Positions 1 through 8,564 of a stretch of DNA of 64,000 bases are shown one piece after another. Within the stretch, counting starts at the first letter, position 1, and the number at the start of each line of letters is the position of its first letter. The translations under genes were made by a program, and so were the position numbers. This DNA is from Raineya sp. Lineage in GTDB: Bacteria; Bacteroidota; Bacteroidia; Cytophagales; Thermonemataceae. The stretch spans positions 310,001 through 374,000 of the forward strand of contig JALONN010000003.1 of the NCBI GenBank assembly GCA_025454915.1. Reading direction: 5' to 3'. The notes beneath the pieces were generated by a model that was given only the letters and a program-made list of their open reading frames with translations, did no database searches and was not told the origin of the DNA.

Positions 1-828
1 AATGTAGTTCCTCTGCTTTTAGGAGGCTCTCACGATTTGATGATTGGGCAGTTTTGGGCATATCAGAGCCTTGACCAGATTATTTCTATTGCCAATATTG
101 ATTCTATGGTAGATGTCGATGAGAATCAGTCAGAAGCAAACAAAAATCATTTGCTTCAAATCCTGACACATCAGCCCAATTATCTATTCAATTTCAGTCA
201 AGTAGGACATCAGGGTTATCTGAGTTCTTCAGGATTTCTAGAAATTTTTGAAAAAATGTATTTTGATATTTATAGTGTTGGGAAAATTAGAGAAAATATT
301 CTTAATTTAGAACCTATTATCAGAGACGCTGATATGGTTACTTTTGACATTTCGGCTATTAGAAAAGCTGATGCTGGGGCTACCATTTATGCTCAACCTT
401 TCGGACTGACTTCTGATGAAGCTGCCCAAATTTGCTGGTATGCAGGTATTAGCCCAAAAACGTCTTCTATTGGTTTTTATGAATACAATCCACAACTCGA
501 TACACACGGACACAATGCTCAGGTTTTGGCAGTAATGGTTTGGTATTTTATTGAAGGATTTTACCACAGAAAACGTGAAGAAGATTTTGATGGTAGAGCT
601 TTTGTAAAATATATTGTTCCCTTCGGACACGAAAAGGAATTTAATCATGCTGTTGATGAACTGGTTTTTTATAAACAACTTTCAACCAATCAATGGTGGA
701 TGGAAGTACCTTATAATCAGATTAATTCAAAACCTATTAAAATTGCCTGTTCGTATCAGGATTATCTGGCAGCCACAGAAGGAATGATACCAGACAGATG
801 GGTGAGTACACATGCAAAATTGCCATAA
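1..828 (+). CDS. Arginase/formimidoylglutamase-family ureohydrolase (5' end outside window)
   Basis: C-terminal part of a ureohydrolase-fold enzyme. The frame is open to the left edge, so the true start is missing and the ATG at base 37 is internal. The family are manganese enzymes that hydrolyse guanidino or formimino groups. Visible are the metal-ligand motif GGSHD at the very edge and DMVTFDISAIRKADAG where relatives carry the SFDxDxxDP block. The usual DAHxD motif reads NIDSMVDVDE and lacks its His. I recall a Bacteroidota branch annotated as formimidoylglutamase with such deviations, so the fold is fairly safe but the substrate is not. The next gene starts 92 bp downstream on the same strand and is unrelated. 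Confidence 0.8.
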   Translation, partial: NVVPLLLGGSHDLMIGQFWAYQSLDQIISIANIDSMVDVDENQSEANKNHLLQILTHQPNYLFNFSQVGHQGYLSSSGFLEIFEKMYFDIYSVGKIRENILNLEPIIRDADMVTFDISAIRKADAGATIYAQPFGLTSDEAAQICWYAGISPKTSSIGFYEYNPQLDTHGHNAQVLAVMVWYFIEGFYHRKREEDFDGRAFVKYIVPFGHEKEFNHAVDELVFYKQLSTNQWWMEVPYNQINSKPIKIACSYQDYLAATEGMIPDRWVSTHAKLP

Positions 829-920
829 TTTTTTTATGACTGAAGAGAAAAGAATCAAGAAAAAAGACTTTATATTACTCCTTTGATTATAACTTATAAT
901 TCATAACTAATCATACTAGT

Positions 921-2480
921 ATGAAATTCAACGAAGAAATTATCAATACAGCCCTTTTGGGAACTCAAAAGAAAGAACTCAACACTCAATCTTTACCCAA
1001 AAGCATTCAGGATATAACCAGTAAGCTTAATAAAACGGAAAAGGAAGCCTTCTTTTTTCAGTCTATGGCTTTACTCAATCAGTATTACAAAGGTGGTAAT
1101 TTGGAAGTCATGACTGATTTACCTCAAATTAGGGTTGCTGAAGAAGAAACACAAGCCTATATTTCAGATGCTAGATTGCAAGTATTCAAAAAACTAATAG
1201 ACTTAGATGTTATTCGTTTTCATTTTTGGTATAAATTTCTTGATTTGTGTATTGCTGAAAAGCAAATCATTCCTCCAAAATATTTGGTTCGTTTGCTTAA
1301 TTTGGGGGTAAAAAGTAAAAGCCCCAGTATGCTACAACGTATTTTATTGGTTGTGGGCAATCGTGGAAAATGGCTTATTGAGTTCAATAAACATTGGCAA
1401 AATGCTTATCACAAAGAGTCAGAAATATCTTTCTATAATCAACTTGTCCCTATTCGTAAAGAAAATCCAGCAAAAGCAAGAGAAATGCTCCAAGAAAGCT
1501 GGGATAAGTTCAATACGCAGGAAAGAAACCTCCATCTTTCCATTCTAGATGAAGGTCTTGGTAAAGATGATGAAGCATTTTTAGTGAATGTAATAGAGCA
1601 AATCAACCAGAAAAAGCTTACTACCAATGCTCAATTGCAGGAACTACGTAAAACGGCTACGACTATGTTACTCAGAATTCCAACGTCTGTTTTAAGTGTT
1701 GAAATCTGGGATAAATTCAAAAAATATATTGTTGTAGATAAAGGAAATATTAGCCTCAAACTTCCTAAAAAACCAGACGATTTCTTCTGTAAAGAAGTCA
1801 TGTGGGAGCGTTTAGGGCTTTTAGAACAAAGTTATAGTACCACTTGGTACAACGATGTGGAGTGCTGGGCTTACGTACTTTTACACTGTACCCCACTTGA
1901 GAATGTAGAAAAGCATGTAGGTTTAGATAAAAAAGAAATTTTACATCAATTCAACACCAACGAAACACTGGTACGTACCGTCAAGAAACAAACAATGGCT
2001 CTTTACACAAGAGCAATCTCCTATTCTGCATGGAATTTCAGAGACGAAGCTTGGGCTAAAGCTTGGATTGAATACTTCAAGGATATTTATAAAATTCAGG
2101 AAAACTACATCAGCAATCTATTTTACCTCCATTCGCCTACAGAAATTGAGGAGATTTATATGAAGTATATCAAACTCAATGGTGCTGATAGTTATGCTTT
2201 CAGGGAAGTTTTAAAAGAACATTCTAGCAAATGGAAATGGTCTGAGAAGTTTTCTGTATATGTGTTGGAAAACCTATTAGAAGTCTTAACATCAGACAGA
2301 TATCAGGTAAAAGATATTTTGAACTTTTTAGAAAGTACTATGCACAGAATAGATATCAATGCTTTTGGTAAAATACCTTCAGAACTTACAAACCAGACAG
2401 ATAACTGGAGAATAAATAATTATACACAAAGTTATAGAGATTTTATGCAAATCAAAGATTTGTATGAACTCATCAAATAA
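921..2480 (+). CDS. DUF5691-like protein of unknown function
   Basis: A 519-residue soluble protein with no signal peptide or membrane segment. The N-terminal stretch INTALLGTQKKEL resembles the conserved opening of the DUF5691 family, and the rest is helical and rich in Lys, Glu and Trp, suggesting an alpha-solenoid. I recall DUF5691 proteins often lying near SWIM zinc-finger and MoxR/VWA genes, but none are here. It sits 21-33 bp upstream of the TPR/SpoIIE phosphatase on the same strand and is probably co-transcribed. The family call is by eye only; no function can be assigned. Confidence 0.6.
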   Translation: MKFNEEIINTALLGTQKKELNTQSLPKSIQDITSKLNKTEKEAFFFQSMALLNQYYKGGNLEVMTDLPQIRVAEEETQAYISDARLQVFKKLIDLDVIRFHFWYKFLDLCIAEKQIIPPKYLVRLLNLGVKSKSPSMLQRILLVVGNRGKWLIEFNKHWQNAYHKESEISFYNQLVPIRKENPAKAREMLQESWDKFNTQERNLHLSILDEGLGKDDEAFLVNVIEQINQKKLTTNAQLQELRKTATTMLLRIPTSVLSVEIWDKFKKYIVVDKGNISLKLPKKPDDFFCKEVMWERLGLLEQSYSTTWYNDVECWAYVLLHCTPLENVEKHVGLDKKEILHQFNTNETLVRTVKKQTMALYTRAISYSAWNFRDEAWAKAWIEYFKDIYKIQENYISNLFYLHSPTEIEEIYMKYIKLNGADSYAFREVLKEHSSKWKWSEKFSVYVLENLLEVLTSDRYQVKDILNFLESTMHRIDINAFGKIPSELTNQTDNWRINNYTQSYRDFMQIKDLYELIK

Positions 2481-2513
2481 ACAAAAACTTATAAACACTA
2501 TTTGCCATTTTTA

Positions 2514-4874
2514 ATGCATCGTTTATTTACAATATCTTTATTGCTATTTTTTGGTTTGTTGGGGCATCTAAAAGCCCAAACACCTACTCTAGACAGTCTG
2601 AGAAGAATCGTTCGGGCTATTCCGAAAGATGATACAACCAAAGCCGAAACAATGGCTTTGATGGCTTTGGGTTATATGAATTATAAACCAGACTCCGCTT
2701 TGGTTTTGGCTCAACAAGCCCTCAAAATGTCTGAAAAACTCAGTTTTAAAAGAGGTATTGCTCGTAGCCTCATTTATGAAGGTATTTACTTTAATAATAA
2801 AGGAGATTACGATAAAGCCCTTGAAAGCTTGACTAAAGGCTTAAAAATCAGTCAGGATATTAAATTTACAAAAGGACTTGCTGATGCCAATTTAAGCATT
2901 GGTTTTGTATATCAACGGCTTTCCAAGAACGAACAGGCTCTCTCTTATTACAGAGAAGCCCTGCCTATGTACGAAAAACTTAAAGACAAGGTAAATATTG
3001 GCAGAACACAAAACAATATTGGTATTATTGCCAAAAGGCTGAAAAAGTATGATGAAGCCATGAAAGCCTATTCACAATCTTTGGAAGTGAAAAGGCAAAT
3101 TGGAGATATCAGAAGTACTGCCTCTACCCTGAATAATATGGGTGAGATTTTTCAGATACAAGGTGATACACTTAAAGCATTTGAGTATTTTAAAGAATCA
3201 TTAGGCATTAGTCAGAAGTTTAAAAATGACCAAGTAAGTGCCATTACTCTTATCAATTTATCAGAAATGAGCTTTGCTCAGAAAAAGTATCAGAATGCCT
3301 TAAATTATGCCCAAGAAGCTCAAAATATAGCCATCAGAAACAAATTCAGAGCCGAAGAGGTTGAAGCTGGCTATCTCATATCAGAATCGTACATTGCTCT
3401 TAAAGACTATGACAAAGCTTTGGAGAATTTCAAAAAAACAGATGCTTTGGAAGATAGCCTTTTTTCTTTAGAAAAAACCAAAGCCATCAGCAATTTGCAA
3501 TCCACCCTAGAGCTTGAAAAAAAGCAAAAGGAAATTGAATTAATGGATAGAGAACGAAGAATAAAAGTCATAGATGAACAAAGACAACAACAATTGATTC
3601 AGCTTCTTGAGAAAGATAACAATTACCAAAAAAGTGAATCAGCTCGTATTTTGCTCGATAAATTGGTTTTAGAAAAAGAAAATAAACTCAAAGATGATGA
3701 AATAACGCTTGAGAAGAAAAATAAGGCTCTTTTGAAAATAAAGCAAGAAAAAGAAAGGTTACAAATTGAAAAAGAACGAGAGAAAGAGCGATTTGAAACA
3801 CAACAAGAAAGAGAAAACTTTCTACGAAATATTATCTATGCTTCGCTTTTAACTTCCTTATTTATTGCATTTTTGATATACAGCATTTGGATACGCAATA
3901 GGTCTAATAAACTCTTAAAGTACAAGAATGACGAACTGGCTGCTAAAAACACTGAAATTAATCAGCAGAAAGAGGAAATTCTAGCCCAATCAGAGAATTT
4001 AAAGCAAATTAACGAAGAACTTCACTCTACATTGCTTGTGGTAAGTGAACAAAAAAGTGTCATTGAATCCAAAAATGATGATATTATGGCTAGTATTGCC
4101 TACGCCAAACGTATCCAGACTGCCATGTTACCTTTTGAAGAACGTATCAGTGCTTCTTTGAAAGAATATTTTATTTTGTTTAAACCCAAAGATATTGTTT
4201 CTGGCGATTTTTACTGGTTTCAGGATACTGGCATCAAGAGCTTTGCCTTAGAAGGCTCTCAACAAGAAGGTGACAAGATTATTTTGGCTGTTGCTGATTG
4301 TACAGGACATGGCGTACCAGGAGCTTTTATGAGCATGATTGGCAATGAACTGCTCAACCAGATTGTCAATATCAGAAATATTACACAACCTTCTGAAATT
4401 CTTCATAAACTGCATATTGGTATCAGAAATGCCTTAAAACAAGAAACTTCTGATAGCAGAGATGGCATGGATATTGTCATTTGTACGATTGACAAGAAAA
4501 CCAAAGTTCTTGAGTTTGCAGGAGCAAAAAATCCTCTTTACTATGTTCAGGATGGCGTTTTAAATGAAATCAAAGGAGATAAAATGTCTATTGGTGGTGA
4601 GCAGATGGGTTTGGAGCGTATATTTGCCAACCATACTATTTCTTTAGATTCACCTATCACTATCTATTTATGCTCTGATGGCTACCAAGACCAATTTGGT
4701 GGGGAAAATAATAAAAAATTCTTGGCAAGAAATCTCAGAACCCTTTTTGAAAAAATTTCGGATAAACCTATCAATGAACAGAAAAATATTCTTGATAATA
4801 TTTTAGAAAAATGGATGGGGAATGAAAAACAAACCGATGATATTCTTATTTTTGGAGCAAGAATAGACCTCTAA
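2514..4874 (+). CDS. TPR sensor with cytoplasmic SpoIIE/PP2C-type serine phosphatase domain
   Basis: Domains in order: signal peptide ending HLKAQ (about residues 1-22), about six tetratricopeptide repeats (about 30-310), a long charged coiled coil (about 320-430), one membrane segment ([20 protein letters not shown]), a second coiled coil and a SpoIIE-type PP2C phosphatase. Phosphatase motifs include [43 protein letters not shown] and QTDDILIFG, which supply the metal-binding Asp residues. Such proteins are thought to sense a periplasmic cue through the TPRs and dephosphorylate an anti-sigma antagonist or similar partner; the partner is not in view. I chose the ATG at 2514 over the TTG at 2502 because it opens directly onto the signal peptide. 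pyrF starts 11 bp after the stop. Confidence 0.9.
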   Translation: MHRLFTISLLLFFGLLGHLKAQTPTLDSLRRIVRAIPKDDTTKAETMALMALGYMNYKPDSALVLAQQALKMSEKLSFKRGIARSLIYEGIYFNNKGDYDKALESLTKGLKISQDIKFTKGLADANLSIGFVYQRLSKNEQALSYYREALPMYEKLKDKVNIGRTQNNIGIIAKRLKKYDEAMKAYSQSLEVKRQIGDIRSTASTLNNMGEIFQIQGDTLKAFEYFKESLGISQKFKNDQVSAITLINLSEMSFAQKKYQNALNYAQEAQNIAIRNKFRAEEVEAGYLISESYIALKDYDKALENFKKTDALEDSLFSLEKTKAISNLQSTLELEKKQKEIELMDRERRIKVIDEQRQQQLIQLLEKDNNYQKSESARILLDKLVLEKENKLKDDEITLEKKNKALLKIKQEKERLQIEKEREKERFETQQERENFLRNIIYASLLTSLFIAFLIYSIWIRNRSNKLLKYKNDELAAKNTEINQQKEEILAQSENLKQINEELHSTLLVVSEQKSVIESKNDDIMASIAYAKRIQTAMLPFEERISASLKEYFILFKPKDIVSGDFYWFQDTGIKSFALEGSQQEGDKIILAVADCTGHGVPGAFMSMIGNELLNQIVNIRNITQPSEILHKLHIGIRNALKQETSDSRDGMDIVICTIDKKTKVLEFAGAKNPLYYVQDGVLNEIKGDKMSIGGEQMGLERIFANHTISLDSPITIYLCSDGYQDQFGGENNKKFLARNLRTLFEKISDKPINEQKNILDNILEKWMGNEKQTDDILIFGARIDL

Positions 4875-4885
4875 TTATAATACTT

Positions 4886-5698
4886 ATGAATTATCAAGCT
4901 CTTTATCAGAATATTAAAAGCAAGAAATCGTATTTGTGTGTAGGTTTGGATACTGATTTATCTAAAATCCCCCCTCACCTGCTTTCTGAAGAAGACCCCA
5001 TTTTTGAGTTCAATAAACAAATAATAGATGCCACTTACCCATTTGCTGTTGCATACAAGCCCAATACAGCTTTTTATGAGGCTTTAGGAGCAAGAGGCTG
5101 GGAAAGTCTTCAAAAAACAATTGATTATCTGCCCAAAGATACTTTTAATATTGCTGATGCTAAAAGAGGTGATATTGGCAATACTTCTGCCATGTATGCC
5201 AAAGCATTTTTTGAGAGAATGAATTTTGATGCAGTTACCGTTGCCCCTTATATGGGTGAAGATTCTGTAAAGCCTTTCTTAGATTTTAATGGAAAATGGG
5301 TTATTCTTTTAGCTTTAACATCTAATACAGGAAGTCAGGATTTTGAGCAACTCTCATTACAAAAAGGAGATTTACTGTTTGAAGAAGTTATTAAAAAATC
5401 GCAGACATGGGCAGATGAAACCCAAATGATGTATGTGGTAGGTGCAACCAAAGCCGAAAAGCTACAGGAAATCAGGTTGTTAGCTCCAGAGCATTTTCTT
5501 TTAGTCCCAGGGGTTGGTGCTCAGGGAGGGAGTCTTGAGGAGGTTTCTAAATATGGCTTAAACAGCCATGTAGGTTTGCTTGTAAATTCTTCCAGAGAAA
5601 TTCTTTATGCTTCCAATGATAAAGACTTTGCTAAAAAATCTGCTGAAAGAGCAGAAAGTTTGCAAAGTCAGATGGCTCGTTTTTTAGATAAATTATAG
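4886..5698 (+). CDS. pyrF: Orotidine 5'-phosphate decarboxylase
   Basis: Catalyses the last step of de novo UMP synthesis, decarboxylating OMP to UMP in the cytoplasm. The 270-residue length and the motif [18 protein letters not shown], carrying the catalytic Lys and Asp residues, mark the longer type 2 subfamily. Other landmarks are LCVGLDTDL near the N-terminus, [12 protein letters not shown] and [12 protein letters not shown], the phosphate-binding loop. It lies 11 bp behind the SpoIIE phosphatase, so it is probably read through from that unit. No other pyr gene is nearby. A weak hairpin follows the stop. Confidence 0.95.
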   Translation: MNYQALYQNIKSKKSYLCVGLDTDLSKIPPHLLSEEDPIFEFNKQIIDATYPFAVAYKPNTAFYEALGARGWESLQKTIDYLPKDTFNIADAKRGDIGNTSAMYAKAFFERMNFDAVTVAPYMGEDSVKPFLDFNGKWVILLALTSNTGSQDFEQLSLQKGDLLFEEVIKKSQTWADETQMMYVVGATKAEKLQEIRLLAPEHFLLVPGVGAQGGSLEEVSKYGLNSHVGLLVNSSREILYASNDKDFAKKSAERAESLQSQMARFLDKL

Positions 5699-5747
5699 GT
5701 GATTAGGAATGTTTGAATAACATTGGATACATCATTTTAAGAAGTAA

Positions 5748-5775
5748 AAGGTTGTTTTACAATTAATACAACCTT
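5748..5775. terminator. Hairpin between convergent pyrF and S41 peptidase genes
   Basis: Inverted repeat AAGGTTGT...ACAACCTT with a 12-nt loop in the 86-bp gap between convergent genes. It lacks a strong T-run on either side, so it is only a possible bidirectional terminator. Confidence 0.4.
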
Positions 5776-5784
5776 AAATATAGA

Positions 5785-7236
5785 CTATTTTGTTATAGAC
5801 AGTAATTTTTCTATAAATACATTCTTTTTATGAATTCTTTCTTGTGGAGTAGGTATTAACCATATATCTGGAAATACACCTCTTCCATTATTATTTTTAT
5901 TGGGTTGATAGGACATCAGACGAAAATGTGGAAAGCGTAATGTCATTTTTGTATTAGGCAATACAATTGCAGATATCATTCCGCCATTGCATCCTGCTTG
6001 TCCACCACCTGTTTCATTTCCTATAATGGTGACATCCTTTTGGGCTTTTAGGCTACTGACAAATAAAGAAGCTGCTGAAAAAGTAAATCCAGATGTAAAA
6101 ACATATAATTTCCCTTTAAATCGGTTTTTTTTATAAGGTTTATAAGAACCTATTGAGCCAGAACGAAACTCATATTCACCTTTTTTATTTTTTACAATTT
6201 TTGTAGTATCAAAATTTTTCTGTTTACTTTCTCTTTTTTGAAGATAAGGCAAGAAAAATGGAACTTTGACATGGGTAATTCCTGGTTGAAGAAGTACAAA
6301 AGTAGAGTCAAGCAGATACCTCATCAAATCTACTCCTATTTCATTGTTACCTCCAGAATTTTTTTGAAAATCTATGGCTAAATGTTCAATTTTCTTGTTT
6401 TTTATCTCTTTAAATATTTTTTTGTGTAATTTCTTGATATTCGATATTTCATCATATACAAACCCATTTATGCTGAGTATTGCTACTTTTTCATTCAAAT
6501 ATTTAATATTAATAATTTTATCTAATTTTTGCTTTTGTGCTATTTTTTTTGTTTTACGGGTATTTTCCTGAGGTTTTGTTTCTGCTGCTGGAGTGTTTCT
6601 GTACTTGGTAGTAATGGTTCTGGTATACCCTAAAGTATCTTTTATTGTCATTGTATAGTTATCTTTAGCTCCTAAAATCATCCAAAAAAATTCATCAAAA
6701 AAACCTTGTTCTATTAATACATCTTTAAATGTATTGTTGTAACCATCTGAAAAAGAGTATTTTCTCATTTCATTCAATAGCACTTCACCTTTCATACCTT
6801 CTATCTCAAGTAGCTCACTACCTGCCTGAAGAGTTGAGTCTGTACTTAAATTTTTTCCAATAAATAATTTATCATTATAAATGATAGGGATAAAAGGTAG
6901 CCATTCGCTTTCCTTATCATATAAGTGCATTTGTGTTTCATTACTATATTGCAAATATGTATGTCCACATCGTACTTTTGAAATAAGGGGCATCAGCAAT
7001 TTATAAAGTTGTTTTTCTGAGAGAGAATCTTGCAATAGATTTTCAACCTCTGTAAACGATTTATCTAATTCTTCTTTTGGGGTATACCAATTTAATGACG
7101 GATGGACTTCTAATAAAGCTCTTTTTATTAAAGTATAATCTTCTTGAATTTGTTGTTTGGAAAAGTACTTTTCTTGTACGTTCTGAGCATTACAAATATT
7201 AAAATAGAGTAGTGTGATAATTAAATATATTCTCAT
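5785..7236 (-). CDS. Secreted S41-family (tail-specific-like) peptidase
   Basis: A 483-residue protein with an N-terminal signal peptide (IYLIITLLYFNICNAQ). The first 200 residues form a helical plus beta region resembling the Bacteroidota S41 lead domain, and a short PDZ-like segment may lie around GSELLEIEGMKGE. The C-terminal half carries the S41 core: LAIDFQKNSGGNNEIG, VFTSGFTFSAASLF with the likely nucleophilic Ser in TFSAAS, and IGNETGGGQAGCNGGM. The family cleaves substrates near their C-termini using a Ser/Lys dyad. The protein is probably periplasmic or surface-exposed. It is transcribed toward pyrF, and an AT-rich palindrome lies just upstream of its start. Confidence 0.85.
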   Translation of the reverse strand: MRIYLIITLLYFNICNAQNVQEKYFSKQQIQEDYTLIKRALLEVHPSLNWYTPKEELDKSFTEVENLLQDSLSEKQLYKLLMPLISKVRCGHTYLQYSNETQMHLYDKESEWLPFIPIIYNDKLFIGKNLSTDSTLQAGSELLEIEGMKGEVLLNEMRKYSFSDGYNNTFKDVLIEQGFFDEFFWMILGAKDNYTMTIKDTLGYTRTITTKYRNTPAAETKPQENTRKTKKIAQKQKLDKIINIKYLNEKVAILSINGFVYDEISNIKKLHKKIFKEIKNKKIEHLAIDFQKNSGGNNEIGVDLMRYLLDSTFVLLQPGITHVKVPFFLPYLQKRESKQKNFDTTKIVKNKKGEYEFRSGSIGSYKPYKKNRFKGKLYVFTSGFTFSAASLFVSSLKAQKDVTIIGNETGGGQAGCNGGMISAIVLPNTKMTLRFPHFRLMSYQPNKNNNGRGVFPDIWLIPTPQERIHKKNVFIEKLLSITK

Positions 7237-7252
7237 AAATTATTCTTTATAT

Positions 7253-7286
7253 TAGTTTTAAATATATATAAATATATTTAAAACTA
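7253..7286. repeat. Perfect 15-bp AT-rich inverted repeat with a 4-nt spacer
   Basis: Arms 7253-7267 (TAGTTTTAAATATAT) and 7272-7286 are exact reverse complements around ATAA. It sits between the stop of the response-regulator gene (7289) and the start of the peptidase gene (7236), both on the minus strand. It could terminate the regulator transcript or serve as an operator for the peptidase. There is no GC-rich stem, so a strong terminator is less likely. Confidence 0.6.
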
Positions 7287-7288
7287 TA

Positions 7289-7690
7289 TTACTCGAATAA
7301 GTTTTCTAGTGCTTGATTCATTTTGTCTATCGTAATTGGCTTCTCTATATAGCTTTTTACCAAAGGGTGTTCATAAGCTCCACGTACATCTTTATGATTG
7401 ATGGATGAGGAAATCATAACAATATGAGAGGTTTCTACAATATCCATTTTTTTAAAACTCTCTAAAAATTTCCAACCATCTACATCAGGCATATGAATAT
7501 CCAATAAAATTACATCTGGTTGTTTATTTATGGTGTTTTGGAGATATTCTATAGCTTTATTGGGGTCTAAAAATGACAGACAGGTAGATAAAGGATAGTG
7601 TTTTTCAATAATTGTTTGACAGATGACATTATTTAGGTGGTCATCATCAATAATCACAAAAAATAATTCTTTGTTTTGCGTAAATGTCAT
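7289..7690 (-). CDS. Single-domain response regulator (REC only)
   Basis: A 133-residue CheY-like receiver with no output domain. Acidic residues are at D15-D17, the phospho-acceptor is D64 in ILLDIHMPDVDGW, the switch Ser is in VMISSS and the conserved Lys is K117 in YIEKPI. Such stand-alone receivers relay phosphate or bind partner proteins. A paralogue with the same spacing of residues lies 141 bp upstream on the same strand, so the two look like a tandem duplication. No kinase is adjacent; the closest is the propeller kinase at 11.2-14.5 kb, with two unrelated genes between. Confidence 0.93.
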   Translation of the reverse strand: MTFTQNKELFFVIIDDDHLNNVICQTIIEKHYPLSTCLSFLDPNKAIEYLQNTINKQPDVILLDIHMPDVDGWKFLESFKKMDIVETSHIVMISSSINHKDVRGAYEHPLVKSYIEKPITIDKMNQALENLFE

Positions 7691-7831
7691 AAAAGCATAG
7701 CTATTCTAATGTCTATATAAATAATTATTTATACGTATTAATCAAAAAAAAGATACAAAAAATATCTTCTATAAATAAAAATTATTAGTAAGATGGTTCT
7801 CAACCTCTATAAACCTTTTTATTTACTCTAT

Positions 7832-8212
7832 TCATATATATTTAGTTATTTTGTCAATGTTCAAGGGCTTTTCAATATATCCTTTTACTATATCATAAGT
7901 TCGTGATTTTTTTATATCTGATTCATCTTTAGAGGAAGAGAGCATCACTACAGAAGCAGGGTTTTCAATTTTTTGATAACGGTTCAAAAACTCCCATCCA
8001 TCTATTTCTGGCATATTAATATCTAAAATAATTAAATTTGGCTTTTTATCGGAATTCTCAAAAAGATATTCTATAGCTTTAGATGGACTTGTAAAACACA
8101 ACACTTCAGCATTAGGATTTATTTTTTCAATAACTTTCTTACAAACTAAATTGTTAATGGCGTCATCATCTACTGCCACATAAAACTGATACGGTAGAGG
8201 GTCATCTTGCAT
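7832..8212 (-). CDS. Single-domain response regulator (REC only), paralogue of the next gene downstream
   Basis: A 126-residue CheY-like receiver. It shows the acidic cluster in VAVDDDAIN, phospho-acceptor D64 in IILDINMPEIDGW, switch residues in VMLSSS and Lys115 in YIEKPL. It shares with its neighbour the pattern NxVCxxxIEK, the phrase KAIEYL and the position of every key residue, so it arose by duplication. It ends at KITKYI and lacks the last seven or so residues of the neighbour. The start ATG at 8212 is the only good one. No output domain or kinase is adjacent. Confidence 0.92.
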   Translation of the reverse strand: MQDDPLPYQFYVAVDDDAINNLVCKKVIEKINPNAEVLCFTSPSKAIEYLFENSDKKPNLIILDINMPEIDGWEFLNRYQKIENPASVVMLSSSKDESDIKKSRTYDIVKGYIEKPLNIDKITKYI

Positions 8213-8312
8213 GATTTTAAGTTAAGTGTAAAAAAATTATTTTTATATTAGTTGTGCTAAATAATACATATTTTATGCATTTTCAAAAATTTCTCATTCA
8301 TATGAAAACTTA

Positions 8313-8561
8313 CTATTTTTCTTCATTTTTTTTGGGTACAGGGTCATAGCCACTTCCTCCCCAAGGATGACATCTGCCAATTCGCTTTAATCCCATCCAT
8401 GTTCCTTTAAAAATACCATGCTCTTTGATAGCATCTATCATATATTGTGAACAGGTAGGCGTATAACGACATGTAGCTGGGTATAATGGTGAAATTGCTC
8501 GTTGATAGAACCGAACAATTCCTACAAGTACAAAAACGATTATTTTTTTAAGGATATTCAA
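8313..8561 (-). CDS. yidD: Membrane protein insertion efficiency factor YidD
   Basis: An 82-residue protein with an N-terminal amphipathic/membrane helix ([19 protein letters not shown]) and the YidD core: [19 protein letters not shown], with two of the family's three cysteines, and [13 protein letters not shown]. It assists the YidC/Sec insertion path at the inner membrane. The start appears to be TTG at 8561, three bases past the stop of the DUF5686 gene, because no ATG or GTG precedes the conserved region; this suggests translational coupling. It is usually found near rnpA and yidC, which are absent here. Confidence 0.93.
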   Translation of the reverse strand: MNILKKIIVFVLVGIVRFYQRAISPLYPATCRYTPTCSQYMIDAIKEHGIFKGTWMGLKRIGRCHPWGGSGYDPVPKKNEEK

Positions 8562-8564
8562 GGT

